From Dipetalonema caudispina (taxonomy: Eukaryota > Nematoda > Chromadorea > Rhabditida > Onchocercidae): a stretch of 64,000 nt of DNA. The stretch lies in contig JABVXV010000017.1 in NCBI GenBank assembly GCA_013365325.1, forward strand, positions 372,001 through 436,000. The letters are read 5' to 3'. The translations under genes were made by a program, and so were the position numbers. Under the pieces are notes generated by a model. The model was not told where the DNA came from, searched no databases, and was given only the letters and a program-made list of their open reading frames with translations. Positions 1 to 13,800 of this stretch are shown piece by piece (positions within the stretch are counted from its first letter, which is position 1; every line of letters begins with the position of its first letter).

Positions 1-122
1 TAATGATAAACCGGTGGTAATCAAATTACAACTACGACTTTGATATCGTTCTGAATTACGTTGAGATGCGGGGATGTTATTTTGTTGAGAAATGGAATGA
101 AACATATCCGAGAGACTTTTAG

Positions 123-2012
123 CGCAGATGAAATAATCAGAGAAGCAGATGGACTGATGATAGCACGCGGTGATTTGGGTATTGAAATTCCCACTGAAAA
201 AGTATTTGCGGCGCAGAAAATGCTAATCGCTCGATGTAACGTAGCTGGGAAACCAGTGGTGTGTGCTACTCAAATGCTTGAATCGATGACCAAGAAGCCA
301 AGACCTACCCGAGCTGAGGGTAAGTAATTCAATAGGTACATTTGTCAACAGAAATTGGCTTAAAGAATGCTAAAAATGCTACCGCCTTTGTCAACCAATG
401 TTTTGACATGCTTAATGCAAGCTTCAATTCCACTAGCATTGTAATTGTAATACTTATTGCTTCAGAACTGCATTGATAATAGTCGGTTAAAGTAGTACCA
501 GTTCATTACATCATTAATTGCATATTCAAAAAGCGCTTTACTAATTTCACAATTTTTCATATGTAATTTAATGTCAATCAATGATTGGAATTAGGTAGCG
601 ATGTCGCAAATGCAGTATTGGATGGCAGCGATTGTGTTATGTTAAGCGGTGAAACAGCGAAAGGTGACTATCCCGTATTAACACTAACGACTATGAGTAA
701 GGTAAGCGGAAAGACAATTAGAGGAAAAGCGATTTACAAAATGCGCTTGATGACAATATGAAGTGTGAAGTGTATGAAGTAGTTTTTTGCATTTGTTAAA
801 AATTAACAGTTCATGAAAGTTAATTACCGTTAACTTTACTTAATTCAGTTATGTCTGGAAGCGGAATCGACCATAAATTACCAAGAAATATTCCGTGAAG
901 CTCTTCTTTGCCTGAAGAAACCACCAGATGTCACACATACCATTGCAATTGCAGCCGTTTCGGCAGCAATTTCATGCAATGCAAGCGCTATCATAGTGCT
1001 AACTGCCACAGGGCAGTAAGTATTTTCAAAATTTCAAATTTTCAAAAAATCATAAATAAAGGATATGGATATGTAGATGTAGAATATAAAAATGTAACCT
1101 ATAGGGATAAGCAGCTTTATTATAGCTTGTTTACTTACTAAATAGTCATTGAGAGCATTAAAATAAGCTCAAAATTTAAATGGTGAATTTAGCTCTGCTG
1201 GATTAGTGAGCCGTTATCGTCCCATGGCACCAATCATTGCAATAACTCGAGAAGAGCAATCTGCTCGACAAATGCATCTATTTCGTGGTGTCCATCCATT
1301 GCTTTATACCGGTTTGTTGAAATGCTTTATTGACCAGCTTAAGTGGTTAAGTAATTAGCTTCATTAGATAAAATGTTTCCTTAGTTTGCCTTATCGATGG
1401 ATACCTTATGATTGATCATCCGACCATCAAATAATATAATTATCATTCCTGATCTTCTCGATATATCTACAAAGAATTCTTGATTTGCTAATTCATATCT
1501 CATTAGGTAACTTTTTTAAACTGACGAAAGTATAAATTACTATTGCAGTACCAAAAAATGAGGACTGGAAGGCTGATATTGATCTGCGAGTGGCTCATGG
1601 TATGAAAGAGGGACAGGCCCTTGGTTTTATTAAATCGAATGATTTGATCATCATTATCACAGGATGGTCCAAAGGTATTTATTATGGCTATTGTTGTTTG
1701 AGAGCAAAGAAAGACAACCTTACAAAGACAACCATACAGATTAATAATGAAAAAAGCCATGACTATCATTCATAATGACCCGTACAAGACACTTAAATAG
1801 AAAGGTGGAAGGTGGAAGCAAATTTTCTTAATTTTTTTTTTTTTTTTTTTTTGAAACAGAAAAATTTTATCGTTAGAGAAACAATTTTGAAAATACAAAT
1901 AGATTATCTCTGACGGGAGTTCTGTTTATAGTGATAATTCTGTTTATAGTTTTAATAAAAAATTACAGGATCCGGACACACGAACACAATGCGCATTATC
2001 AGAGTACCATGA
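123..2012 (+). CDS. pyk: pyruvate kinase, 3' part of gene (partial)
   Basis: Last step of glycolysis: phosphoenolpyruvate plus ADP gives pyruvate plus ATP in the cytosol. Six exons are visible: 123-319, 595-701, 849-1015, 1193-1311, 1549-1674, 1969-2012, about 253 residues including the C-terminus. All introns are GT-AG and all junctions keep phase. The reading begins after the acceptor TTTTAG at 121-122 with the block [10 protein letters not shown]; the 5' half of the gene lies outside the window. Visible hallmarks are [10 protein letters not shown] (metal and substrate loop), ATQMLESM (active-site Thr), [23 protein letters not shown], and the C-terminal effector loop GSGHTNTMR. The fructose-1,6-bisphosphate loop reads TATGHS, where many animal enzymes have Arg before the Ser. 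A candidate AATAAA lies at 2069-2074. Family assignment is certain; which paralogue (pyk-1 or pyk-2 type) is not. Confidence 0.96.
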
Positions 2013-5000
2013 ATTGACATCAAGCTGACAAATGTTCTCAACATATGTCATTAGAAACACATAATTGCAATAAAGTACCTTGTCAAATATGAAATAAATT
2101 TTAAGAACACACTAAAAGTTATTTGCACATTTCTATTGATTAGATTGACTTTGTTAAATTTTCCGGATTGATATAAGTGAGCAGCTGATAACATTAACAT
2201 ATCAGTTCAAAATAACAAAATACATGAAGTGATATAATCATAGTAACTGATAACGTCATTAAGCGTAATTTAAACCAACTATCCATTGATGTATCGGAAA
2301 TGATAATAAAATAGGAGAAAATAGATAAATTGCACAGTGATATTACGGCAAATTTCTGATCCTCTTCAGATCTTTAATAAATTGCCATTCATTTTATGTT
2401 TCATGGTGCATAAAACATAAAACAGAGAAGTTACGACAAAAGATTCCTTTCATATTTTCCATCTCCACCTATTGAGACATTTAGTCATAGGTAAGAGGTT
2501 CTCGAATCTGCCCTAAATTAAATTTTGACAAATTATTTTATAAGTTATTATGGCTTGATACGAATTAAATCGCAGCCAATCATTTCATTTCCTCATCTCT
2601 CTTCCTCATTGATAATCTTAAAAGCGATAATGGGAAGTTAGGATGTGGGAAATCCGTATATCTCACCTTTATCATATTATCAGGAGATTGCTTCGGCTCA
2701 TTACAGAGCATTACCGATCAAAAATAAAGAACTCTTCCACGTTCGTATTACTAAAAAAAGAGTTCGATAGCTTCGCTATTCAAATTTCCCTTCAATACGT
2801 GTAATATTTTATTATTGCCAATTTGAAGCATACAAATTTTAGAGATTCATTATGACATAAATTTCAAACTCTGAAGCATTTGTGTCTCTGAAAAATCTCT
2901 TTGTTTAGGTATTTAATTCTGTAAAGCTTTTTTGTCTTCATTTAAATTTAATTAAATGAAGGAGAGTTGTCTACTCTGTAACCATTCTAGAATGTTACCC
3001 AATCGAGGATTTTCTCAAATTTTTCAAAAGGAGACTAGCCTTCAAGCTTTGCTCAACTCTTAATTACCTTAATTGACCTCTATAATAAACGTTTTATTTA
3101 CATTGCTAAACGGAAAATATCGGTGTTTAACAAAAAGATTTTTACCATATAATTTGAAATATTCATTGTTCGAATGATCGGTTGAAAAAAATATACTTCC
3201 TTTCCGATAGTTTCTACAGCATTTGCATAAAGCCGTCACTGTTTGATAATTTAAGCTTTTCGGTGACTTTGGTTTGATTGATACATCCGAAGATGTTCGA
3301 GCAAAAACTAAAATGTTCCGTCACTCGTTTGGCAATGCAGTACTCACACAATCGATCATCATTGAGACGTATCATTGAGAGTTTATTCGCTATTCATAAG
3401 TGACAACGCTATTGGCAACTTAAATTGGAGTGGAAAAATGGGTTAAAATTTGAGGTGTTAAGAAAGAATAATGTTGTGGTCATTAGCTATTTGAAAATTC
3501 AATAAAGCGGAAGAATGACCTATTTATGATTGTCTTCTTTGGCAATATGCTTAGCAATTAACCTAATATTTGTTGTAAAATGTGATCTGGCAGATATTCG
3601 GTGATTTGTGTTGCTTTGTTTTGTTATTGAATCATAGCGCAATTCGGCAAAATTCTCACTCATCCATTTAAAAAGTTCATTGTATTGAGCAGGTAAACTT
3701 AGAGATAAGAATTGGATCTATGATAAAACTTGAAAGTTTTCTGAAAATAAGACGAAATAAAATTACAAAAACATTGAGTTACTTTTCGCATATAAAGTTT
3801 CCAGAAGTTTTACAAAATCGAATAATTCTTGATATGAACTATTCTCTTTCAAGGAGCAAATTCCAACATTGTTATCAGCTTGGTTATTAATTTTTATTAC
3901 CTTTTTAAATTGAAATAACTTATTACATTAATAAGTGGTACTAATGTAAGGTTGAAAGATATTTGAATGGATGTTTCGGCTGGTTATCATTGATTATAAC
4001 TACTGAATAAATCGGCCACTAATTGTTGTTCTTCTCTATTAATTTCCTAATAAATAAATCAAAATTTCTGCAATTTTGTATGAAATTAATTTTTTCTTTT
4101 TGTTAGATGAACCAAACAAAATTGATTGCCTTACAAATCAAAATGAAGTAGATTATTTAATGAATAATAATGTTTGGGTAGAATTCAATATTGTAGAATC
4201 GCAGGAGGTTTTTACCCTTAAAAGATTCAGCTTACTTAAAAGTTAAGAAAATTTTTGGGGGATCTTTAAAAGAATATAAGGAGCCAAGTCGAACTTTTAT
4301 TATAACTAACTGAGGAATAATCCTCAGAATTTCATTTTTTCATCTCTTAGAAGCAGTTTTGAATGGGTACTCAAGAAGAGTTAAATAAAGCGCTACAAAA
4401 GTGAGAATGAAAATTTGAAGATGTTTAAATATGATTTCGTCGCTACGATTTCGAAGCAAATCGAGTGTAATTAGTTGTTAATTAATAGATAGAGACATAG
4501 AATTGATCACAACAAATCTTTTGCGTGACGATAATATGTAATAGCGATATATATGTGTCAAGTGTTCGTTCAATCGATTGATCTTTTTATTCATTAATCA
4601 CTTAACTCATTACTTAACTCATTATGAAATTTCAAAAAAGTATTGTTGAATAAAGGTTGATACGCAAACAGTTTATAGCTGATCAAAAACGTAAATTGGT
4701 AAAAGTAATCTGCCATAATGAATTCTGTTGGACAGAGTAATAGAATCATGAAGCATTCAGAAGGAAAATGATGATCGGTATTGCAAGACACATGGGTACA
4801 TCGATATTAGCTTTATTTTATATGCGGAAGAGAAGCTTTCTCCTTTTTCCTTATTTTCTATTTAATCCACCAAGCTCAGTCCACTAAAACAGCATTAATA
4901 TCTTGGCATATCAACGAGCTATATTCCAACATTTCTATTTTCACGTTTTAGAACTTTTTTACTAATACTAACCATTTAATTGCTCCTGTACAAAACGTTC

Positions 5001-8000
5001 AAAAATTTCTCTGACAATTTTTTAATCCTTTGTAAACTTTAGTTTAAAACGGCACACGAAATGGGATGTATTAGGAGTTTTAAACGGAGGCTTTCTATTA
5101 GAATCAAGACGAAGATGAAAAATTGAGATCTGACTTAAAATCATACAATATTTCAAAAATATTCTGCGACTAAGAAGGGAAACTTTGCTGACCATTAATG
5201 ATACCTTTTTTCTGATCCTGAATTTTTGATTTAACCTTTGAAAAAAAGTACAAATTCTATTATTTTGAAATGCTCTTACTTCATTATCTTACTTCTTTAC
5301 TTAACGTTCTTAGTCAGGTACCTGCTGACAGCGGTGGTACCGATAACCAAATGACCATCTAGAAGAGATCAGTATGAAGTGGAAAAATAAGTTGTCGTAG
5401 AAGCTAAGGCACTTCATCTGTTGTGAATAAGAATATTTGGTCGAAGCTGTGATGAAAACTTTTTACTTTTTATAATATTTTTTTCCCACTATTACTTTTA
5501 TCCATATTTATTAATAGAACAAAAAATCTTATAACTCATGTTATTTATCCTTTTAAGTACTTCAGTAAAAAAGAACCGGAAAAAAACTCAGATAACTTGT
5601 CCAGAAAAATCTGCCCATTTCCATATGTTCAATAGATTCAGATTTTGCAACTATCTACTTTAGAGTTTCAGTTTCTTCAGCTTTTTTTCTTGGTAGTGTT
5701 GAAGTTTTTGTAAATGAATCAATGAATCAATGAATCAATCATCATGTATCAATCGTGATCTTTTGTCGATATTCCAAGCAATCGAGAAGTGAGGAGCAGT
5801 TGTTGTGTGACGCTATGTGTTTAAGGTATTTCTCGAATATTTTAGTGTGAGAGAGAGAGAGACGGAAGTATAAAGATTTTAAGAAGAGAGAGATGGATGC
5901 GATCGAATTCAACCTCTCTCTTTATCTACTATTCGTTGCTTTTCAATCATAACTTCCCTTTCCGATTTAAAAAAATTTGAGCAAAATGACGGAAGAATGA
6001 TCTTCCTTTCTAATTAATTAAAATCATTCCTATGTTACTACTTGTGATTGCCTTCTTGAACTCACTGAAATAGCTGAAATTTTTCTTTTTTTTTTTTCCT
6101 TTTTGTTAGAAGCAAGTGACCTTGCAATAACTTACAGTAACAAAATCAATCTTCATAACAAAATGGGATATTAAAATTTGATTTTACCTTGTAAACTAGC
6201 TAAATTTTCAACGATTTCTGTTTTTTCTGTTCAGATATATTTCCATGTGCAGATGACTGATAAGCTTCATGCGTCAAAAATTGCTAGTTTGATAAGGATG
6301 ATAGAATAAATTAACACGAAACAATGTCCAAAGAGTAAAGCATTTAGGAGCTTGTAATTCACTTTTTCTTCCTCTGAAGAGAGAATGAAAGACAAAATTG
6401 CCAAGTATTGTTTATTGAAAATGAACACTTTAGAGGGATACAAACCAACCCTCTTTACAACAGATTCTCTCTAAACTCATTCTACTCACAGCCCACTTTT
6501 CCATCCCATCTCCTTAGGCATAAATGTATTTTAGCACATGCCATTCGATCCCTTACTAATTATTCTCGCAGAAATTCCACTTCTGTCAACATTGTTAGGG
6601 TCGCTCTTCGCTTTAAGATTTATTCATTCTATTTTGGCCAAACAAAAAAGAAAAAAAGGAATTTATTTGTGAACTAATAATAGTGAATAAATTTGATATT
6701 AGGTGTTACTTGGGACAAGATATACTAGGATATTATCTTTTGCGATGTTGGAGAACGGATCTTAATCAGAGTTCATAAGTCATTTCAAATTATTTGGGTA
6801 AATATTGGTTTGCTTTTGGATTAGATTGATTTCGAATTAATGGAACTGATAGAATTTTGTCATAGACAAAGTCTCTGACTTCACTGAATTTTTGATTAAT
6901 GATAGGATTAAATGATTAAAATGCCAAGTGTGCTAAAGGTTGACATAACCATAAGCTAACATTACCGTTTATAGTTGAGAAGGAACAGATCGGAAAAATA
7001 TTTCATTTTTTCTCATCCTTTGTCGATATTCTTTTTTATCTCACAGCCATTCAATGGACAGGACAAATTTCTAAACGAAAATTGTAGTTCAAATATTGAT
7101 CATCTATCCCAGCTAATTAATCACCCATAATAGTTATCTTTCGAAATAAATAATTAATTCTCTTTAAAAGCGTTCTCTTACCTACGACAATAGCAGATTT
7201 GGGTCAAACAATTTTCGCAAAGTTATAAATTAGTGACGGAATTTGTTCGACTGATCTGTAATTATTCGATTTGTTACAATCAAAGAATGAGGAGGAACAG
7301 AAGAAGTCCAGACTGATACTTCCTTCACATTAGTAAAGCATTTCTTTTTTTCGAGTTTAAAGTCTAATATTTTATGGCATATTTTAGTTTAATTAATTAT
7401 TATTAAACTTTCTCAGTTGATTTTAAATCTTTTTTTTTTTTTTTTTTTGCAATTTTCGTGAAATAGTTTTTAATGTCCATTATTGGTTGCCAGAATTTAT
7501 CTTGAGAATAATTAAAACTATAACTGAAATCTTATGTTATTATTTTCATGCATCATCCACTTCTTGTTAGTGAATTTACTTACTTCAAGAGATTAGTAAA
7601 AAATCAATTGATATCGATTATCTGTGAAACAAAATCACATCTCTCTTTTTCTCGAACTCAACACATTTCCACAACATAGAGAAGCAATTTGTGAGGCTTT
7701 TTCTATTTCTTTTCACTTGCTGAATGTTTTAAATACAATATCGTATACTCCAATACTGACCATAAATCATCGCTTTGAATTTAATAAGTATATCGAATGA
7801 TATCATATGGAGAAAAAACAGTGCTCTTCTAAATGCATTTTCTGTATATTGTTGATTTTTCAACGCACAGAATTATTCTTGATTTGATAATTTAGTGAAA
7901 GTTTTAATTTATCTTTGAATTTCAGTTTAAGTTAGTACGTGAACACTAGGCTATCATTAGCTGTATATAATTCAAAAGTTTGTGCTATCCTACTTCTCTC

Positions 8001-10899
8001 TATTAATTAGCAAAAAAAGATGTATCTTTAAAATAAAGGTACGCTTAAATTTCAAATAAAAAATAGATACCAAAAAAGTATTTAAAACTTAGATTTAGAT
8101 CAAAGTACATTTAAATTAAAATAGAATAAGTTGTTGTATTTTCAGATGTTGCACTCAAAGTGCATAGTAATAGGAATTGATTTTGCTTTAGGCCACAAAT
8201 ATTTCATTAGAATTGAAGATAGTTACTTGTCTTCTTGTGCAACTACCCCTTTAATTTTAATCATTTATTGTCAAAAAATATTAATGAGACTTTTTAGCGT
8301 TTTGATATAAAATACACTCTGAGGAACGATCGCCAATCACGACGGCAAATATAGTAGAACTGCTGTATTGATATTAAATAATATTGTTGCAGAATAGCTA
8401 AGATAGTAACTGGAATTTTCCTCCGTTAAGCACCGTTACTTAAATATTCAAAATTTATTTCTATTCCTTTGCATTATGTCATTGTCAAAATATAAATAAG
8501 TTCCTTCACTTTCACTTCACGTAACGGATCAGAAATGGAAATCTCTGATTTATTTTGGATTTTAAACGCAAAGTTTCCCAGTTGTTCCCCGATTGATGCA
8601 AATAAATGACTATCGATTATGATAGATTCGAAAATTAGTAGATGAACAACCAATCGATAAACGTTTTGTTTTCTATGGAAAAGCTTTCTTTTACACTTAA
8701 TCAATAGTTCTTCCTAAAGTTTTCTGGTTTAAATTTAATTTAACATCCATGAACAGTATATCAAAATGCAACAAATCTTTTATAATGTCACTTGATATCT
8801 TACTTTTCAGCAATACGAATTTCTTTGATGCTTAGTCTCGAGATCTCGAAGATTCCAATTACAAATTCACAATAAATTAGAGGTGACCTAATGCAGTAAA
8901 CGGAAATGATGTAAAAATTGATTTCTGATTTCCACAGATTTTCCTCTTTTCATTTTTCATTTAACGACAAAAAACTCTGCACATCGTGTACCCATGACAT
9001 GAGTTGTGCAAATGTGATTAATTACTCTCTATTATGCTTTGAAAAATAATGGAATTGTAAGAATCTCACTCACCATGAACAAACTGCTTTGAGGGAAGTG
9101 CCATAGAATTTTGTTGTTTTGTGTAGCGAATGAAATACAACGTTAGTATCAGCTTTAGCTAAGAGAAAGCTTGTAAAAGAAGGAAATGTGATAATTTGAA
9201 TACCGTTATAGGAAGAGGACAAAGTAGCCTGAGAACCTAAAAAGGCTCAACTCGACTAATCAAGTATCCTACTATTATTATTATTGTTATCATTGTTGCT
9301 AATTATTACTACTATCACTTGTTATTATAATTATGCTTGATTTTCTCTTGCAACGTCCATCCCTCTTTGATATGGTCTGTCCAAGCTTGTGCTATTTCGT
9401 TGTTGGCACTTGACCCTTAACATAATCATAAGACTATAACGCAAGTTTCTTGTAAGTTAAAGCACAGATTATATTCATAAAACAAATTTAAAAAATAAAA
9501 TTGAAATTAGTGAAACACCAAAACAAGATGCTCTAATTTTTGTGCAAAATTTTCAAAATATTCTAATATTCGTAACGAAGTTACTGGCCATTACCGAATA
9601 ATATATGTATTTCAATTCCTGTTGCAGTATTATGAAATCTTAGTGGTGAGAATGCTGGAAGATACTTGTTACTATAGCAATGCAGGCCTGGTGGTAAAGC
9701 TGTACGATCGAACCCAGTCAAAAAACATCAACAGTTAGTATGCCGTTACGGTACACCCAACTCTATTATGCAACCAAGCAACTCATCAACTATTTCTCGT
9801 CTTGTCTACTACACCATGCTATTATTCATCATTCAACAAAGTTTGTCACTTATACTATTTCCGGACAAGATCCTAACAACAAGAACGAGCATTTCAGGAT
9901 AACCAAAAAAAGGCCTCATGAATTTTGAAAGGCGATTTATACGTTACTAAATAAGAACCATTTCTTCAAAAATTATCTGTATTTCAAAAACTTCGTCAAC
10001 AATTTCTCACTTTTTACTTTTCCGTCTAGCATAGTGTTCAAAGTTTGAACATTTTGATTATTGAATAAAATCTGACAAATTCTGAACCCAATTTAATTTC
10101 ATCCAAGTATTTTAGGAAGCTTTCGGATTTTCCATTATTGATTTTTTAATAAATCTCTCTGATTTTATTTATATAAAGTTTCACAAATGAATTGATAACA
10201 TAATAACTAATATGTATAAATAATTTCATGCACAGGCAGTTCTAATGAGTCTAATGTTTGTTTCGAAATAGTAAAATTTAGCCTGTCATTTCATATTAAG
10301 ACTGATCACCATCAGTAATCAAGCATAATATTAAGGAAATTAAATCCATCATGTAAGTATTTTAGGATTAAGGCTGCTTAGGGGCCTAAGCTTTATGTTT
10401 TCTCATTATTCATATTTTTTGAAAACAATGCACAAGCATATGTGTGATGAGAAACAAAAGGTACCCGAGTTCATGAATGACTCATCGGATGGCTGAACAA
10501 ACTTTTGACTCATTTCGAAATGATTACAGGCTTACATAGTTATACAGCCAATACTTTTAAAGGAGCCAGAAAATATCTTAAAATGTCATCTGCCGACATT
10601 CGCTGTTTTGGCAAATCACCGCCGTATCGCCGATTTAGATATGACTTGCTAATGATAATGATGGAAATTGCATATTTTTTGTCTGGGTCGGGATCATCTC
10701 AATATATTTGTTGAGGTGATATCATTATCTCATACCCATCAAATTCAACTCTTTCTCATTTATTGGTACCAATTTTAACAATATCACATTGAATGATCCT
10801 AAATTATCATCCAACCAGATCACACTTACGAAAGAACAATTGAACAAGTATGCAAATTAAATTAGAACAACAATTTAATTGTCCAATTGTTAATTTGAG
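2013..10899. other. long stretch without a supportable gene
   Basis: About 8.9 kb between pyruvate kinase and the unc-29-like gene. It is AT-rich, with poly-T runs (about 1831-1852 in the last pyruvate kinase intron, 7431-7448 here), a GAATCAAT run near 5715-5740, a short GA run near 5850-5862 and an ATT-rich patch near 9275-9320. Short ORFs exist (for example 6408-6677 on + and 8474-8704 on -), but none shows family blocks, splice context or a good start. The signal-peptide exon and promoter of the downstream receptor gene should lie in its right part; I could not choose one. Confidence 0.6.
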
Positions 10900-13800
10900 G
10901 ATTGGTGCTATGTTCGGATGAGGAAGAACGTTTGATGGTGGATGTATTCCGAGGATATAATTCTCTCATTCAACCAGTTCGTAATTTGAACGAAACTCCG
11001 ATCATTGTTAAAATTGCTTTGCAACTTGTTCTACTCATTAACGTTGTTCGTTTCTTTAATTTTAAATTTTCTCAAATGATATTCCAATTTACCTTTCCAA
11101 ATTTTTTGAAGCAAAATTAAAACTATCTATGAACGACATAAATGATGCATATGATCAAAGATTTCTCGAAGAACTTGGCGCTATTTATCTTCCTGTGTAC
11201 CTGTTATATTATCACTTATCCACTGATAATGAATATTTTGTCTTTTCAAATTCTGTAATATCCTTCTTTATTCAGGATGAAAAAGATCAGGTTATGCATA
11301 CAAATGTGTGGCTTACTTTGGTTAGTTCCTTGTAATGTATCATTTTCAATCATGTTTTAAGTTAATTAAGTATTTGATTGCAAACTGATCAGCATTTTTG
11401 ATCAATTAACGCTAGATTCATGATATCACTTAATAGCGAATGCATATTTGCAAGGAAATGATTTAGAAAATAAATATTCATCTGATCAGGAGGTTTAGAA
11501 ATGGCATGATTTTCAAATGCGTTGGAATCCTGTAGATTATGGTGAAATTCAAAATATTCGAGTTGCACCGGATAAAGTTTGGCTACCAGATATCGTCTTA
11601 TTCAATAAGTAAGTTGCATGGGAAGTTTAAAATCTTTCTTCTGTAAAAAGTGTTAGATACGGATAACTATTCACAGAGAAAAAATACTTTTTTGACTAAA
11701 AGACCAAAATAAAGTTGGCTTACTGTCCCTCGCCTCAAACTTTTACACAGAATTACCAGATGGATGGATGGATGGATTTCTGGGATTTGATCAGTAAGAA
11801 GTAAGTTGCATTTACTCAATTATTGTTTCCACAGCTTGATTGGTAGTTTTAAAAATATGAAATTAACATTGCAGCGCTGATGGAAATTATGAGGTATCAT
11901 TTATGTGTAATGTTGTAATCAATTACAAAGGCGAAATGCTGTGGGTGCCACCGGCGATTTACAAAAGTTCCTGTATCATTGATGTTGAATTCTTTCCTTT
12001 CGATGAACAAACATGTCATCTGATTTTTGGCTCATGGACTGTAAGCTTTTATAGCATGCACTTTTTACTTTTGATCCTCATTTTAACTCCACCAAAATTT
12101 AAAATTTACCGAATCGAACTGTGCTGAAGTTCAAAATTTCTTTAAGCTTTAAATTATTTTTTCCAATTTTTTTAAAAAATTTTTCAACTGATGACTGATC
12201 AACATTTGATAACATGTTAATCTGTAAGTACCCTACTTTTTCCATAACCTTTCGTTTACGTAAAGTGTTCCAATTTCTCATTATTTGATAAAAATGTTTA
12301 GCTAATGCTTAGCGCTTTAAACCGTTCGCTATTTATAAAATGATAGTTAACAAAAAAGTAAAACAAAATGCTTGAAAAAATATTTGATAAAAGTGAAGAG
12401 ATTAGGAATTGCCTAATCTTCCTGGCTGGAAACTTTTGATTAATATGTGAACAATTTTCATTTGCAGTACAATGAAAATGAGATAAAGCTTGAATTCGAG
12501 CAAGCGGAATGGGTCGACCTATCGGAGTATGCGCCAAGCTCAATTTGGGATGTTATGGATGCACCTGCCGCTTTAGTCAATAAACGTTCACGTATCGAAT
12601 TTCAAGTTAGGATAAGGTAAAAAAAATATAATAAAATAGCCTAAATTATGGTAATTTTGCCTATGTTTCCTTTGTTTTATTGTTTATTATATATATTTTT
12701 CACGTTATTTATCTCATTATTCATCATTTTATTATTATTCTGTTACTTATAATATAGTTTTATTAAGTTTTTCTTTCCCTTAAAGAACACTTTTGTCTCA
12801 TTAAATTTCTTATTATCTAAGAATACACGAATCTATCAAAATAATGGAGCAATAGCCAAATATCAGCGCTTCTTCAAATATCCATTTCAATTCGAGATTT
12901 TCAGAAAGAGATCAAATCGTTTTACTTTTTTTTCAACATATCTCTAAATATTTGTAAAATCTATTTGAAGCTTGTTATTTGACTTAACTAGATTAGTTTA
13001 GAAAATATTTGTAGAACTGCGGAATTGTCAAGATCAAAAATATCCAGTCATTTAATATCTACTTTCATTCTTATTAAAACTTCCTCAATAATTTTACAAT
13101 TTAACAAAATAATTAAATTTTGTAAATTTTTTTTTCAGGAGGAAAACTCTATTTTATACTGTCGTGCTAATCATTCCAACTGTATTAATGGCATTTCTAA
13201 GTATGGCCGTATTTTTTCTTCCCACTGACTCAGGTTTATCTGTTTTTAGCTAAAATTCGATTTTAAATAAAAAATACAAGTGAATTTCGAATTTGTTTGA
13301 TGTATATTTCTTTCATAAGGCTTAGTACATGTAATACTTGTAAATATTAGCCAAGAAGAGGGCAATTTCAGGAGAGAAAATGACACTCACTATATCAGTA
13401 CTACTTTCAATAGTCGTTTTTCTCTTGCTTGTATCCAAAATTCTACCCCCAACCTCATCCACAATCCCATTGATGGCCAAATATTTACTGCTCACTTTCG
13501 TGCTCAACGTTATTACTATTCTCGTTACTGTTATTATAATTAACGTTTATTTTCGTGGCCCAACAACTCATCGGATGCCCAAATGGGTACGAACTGTTTT
13601 CTTGCAGGTCAGTGGACATTTTGTTTATTTTAACTATTTTAATTTCTTCGATTGATTCTTATTTCGTGAGTTATTTGTATAGCTGTTTCAACTTTTTATT
13701 CCATAATTTATTGGCAAAGCTATTTTAGAGCTTACGAAATCTCAATTAAAATTTTTTTGAAACGATATCCCTTTTTTGCCCATATTTTTGCAGTTCTTTG

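Noticed and set aside
6408..6677. 89-codon plus ORF in the long left gap.
   Set aside because: No family block, no acceptor near its start and low-complexity lysine ending; probably chance.
9675..9790. A minus-strand GGGTTCGATCG that looks like a tRNA B box.
   Set aside because: No A box or cloverleaf pairing could be found in the 70 bases on its 5' side.
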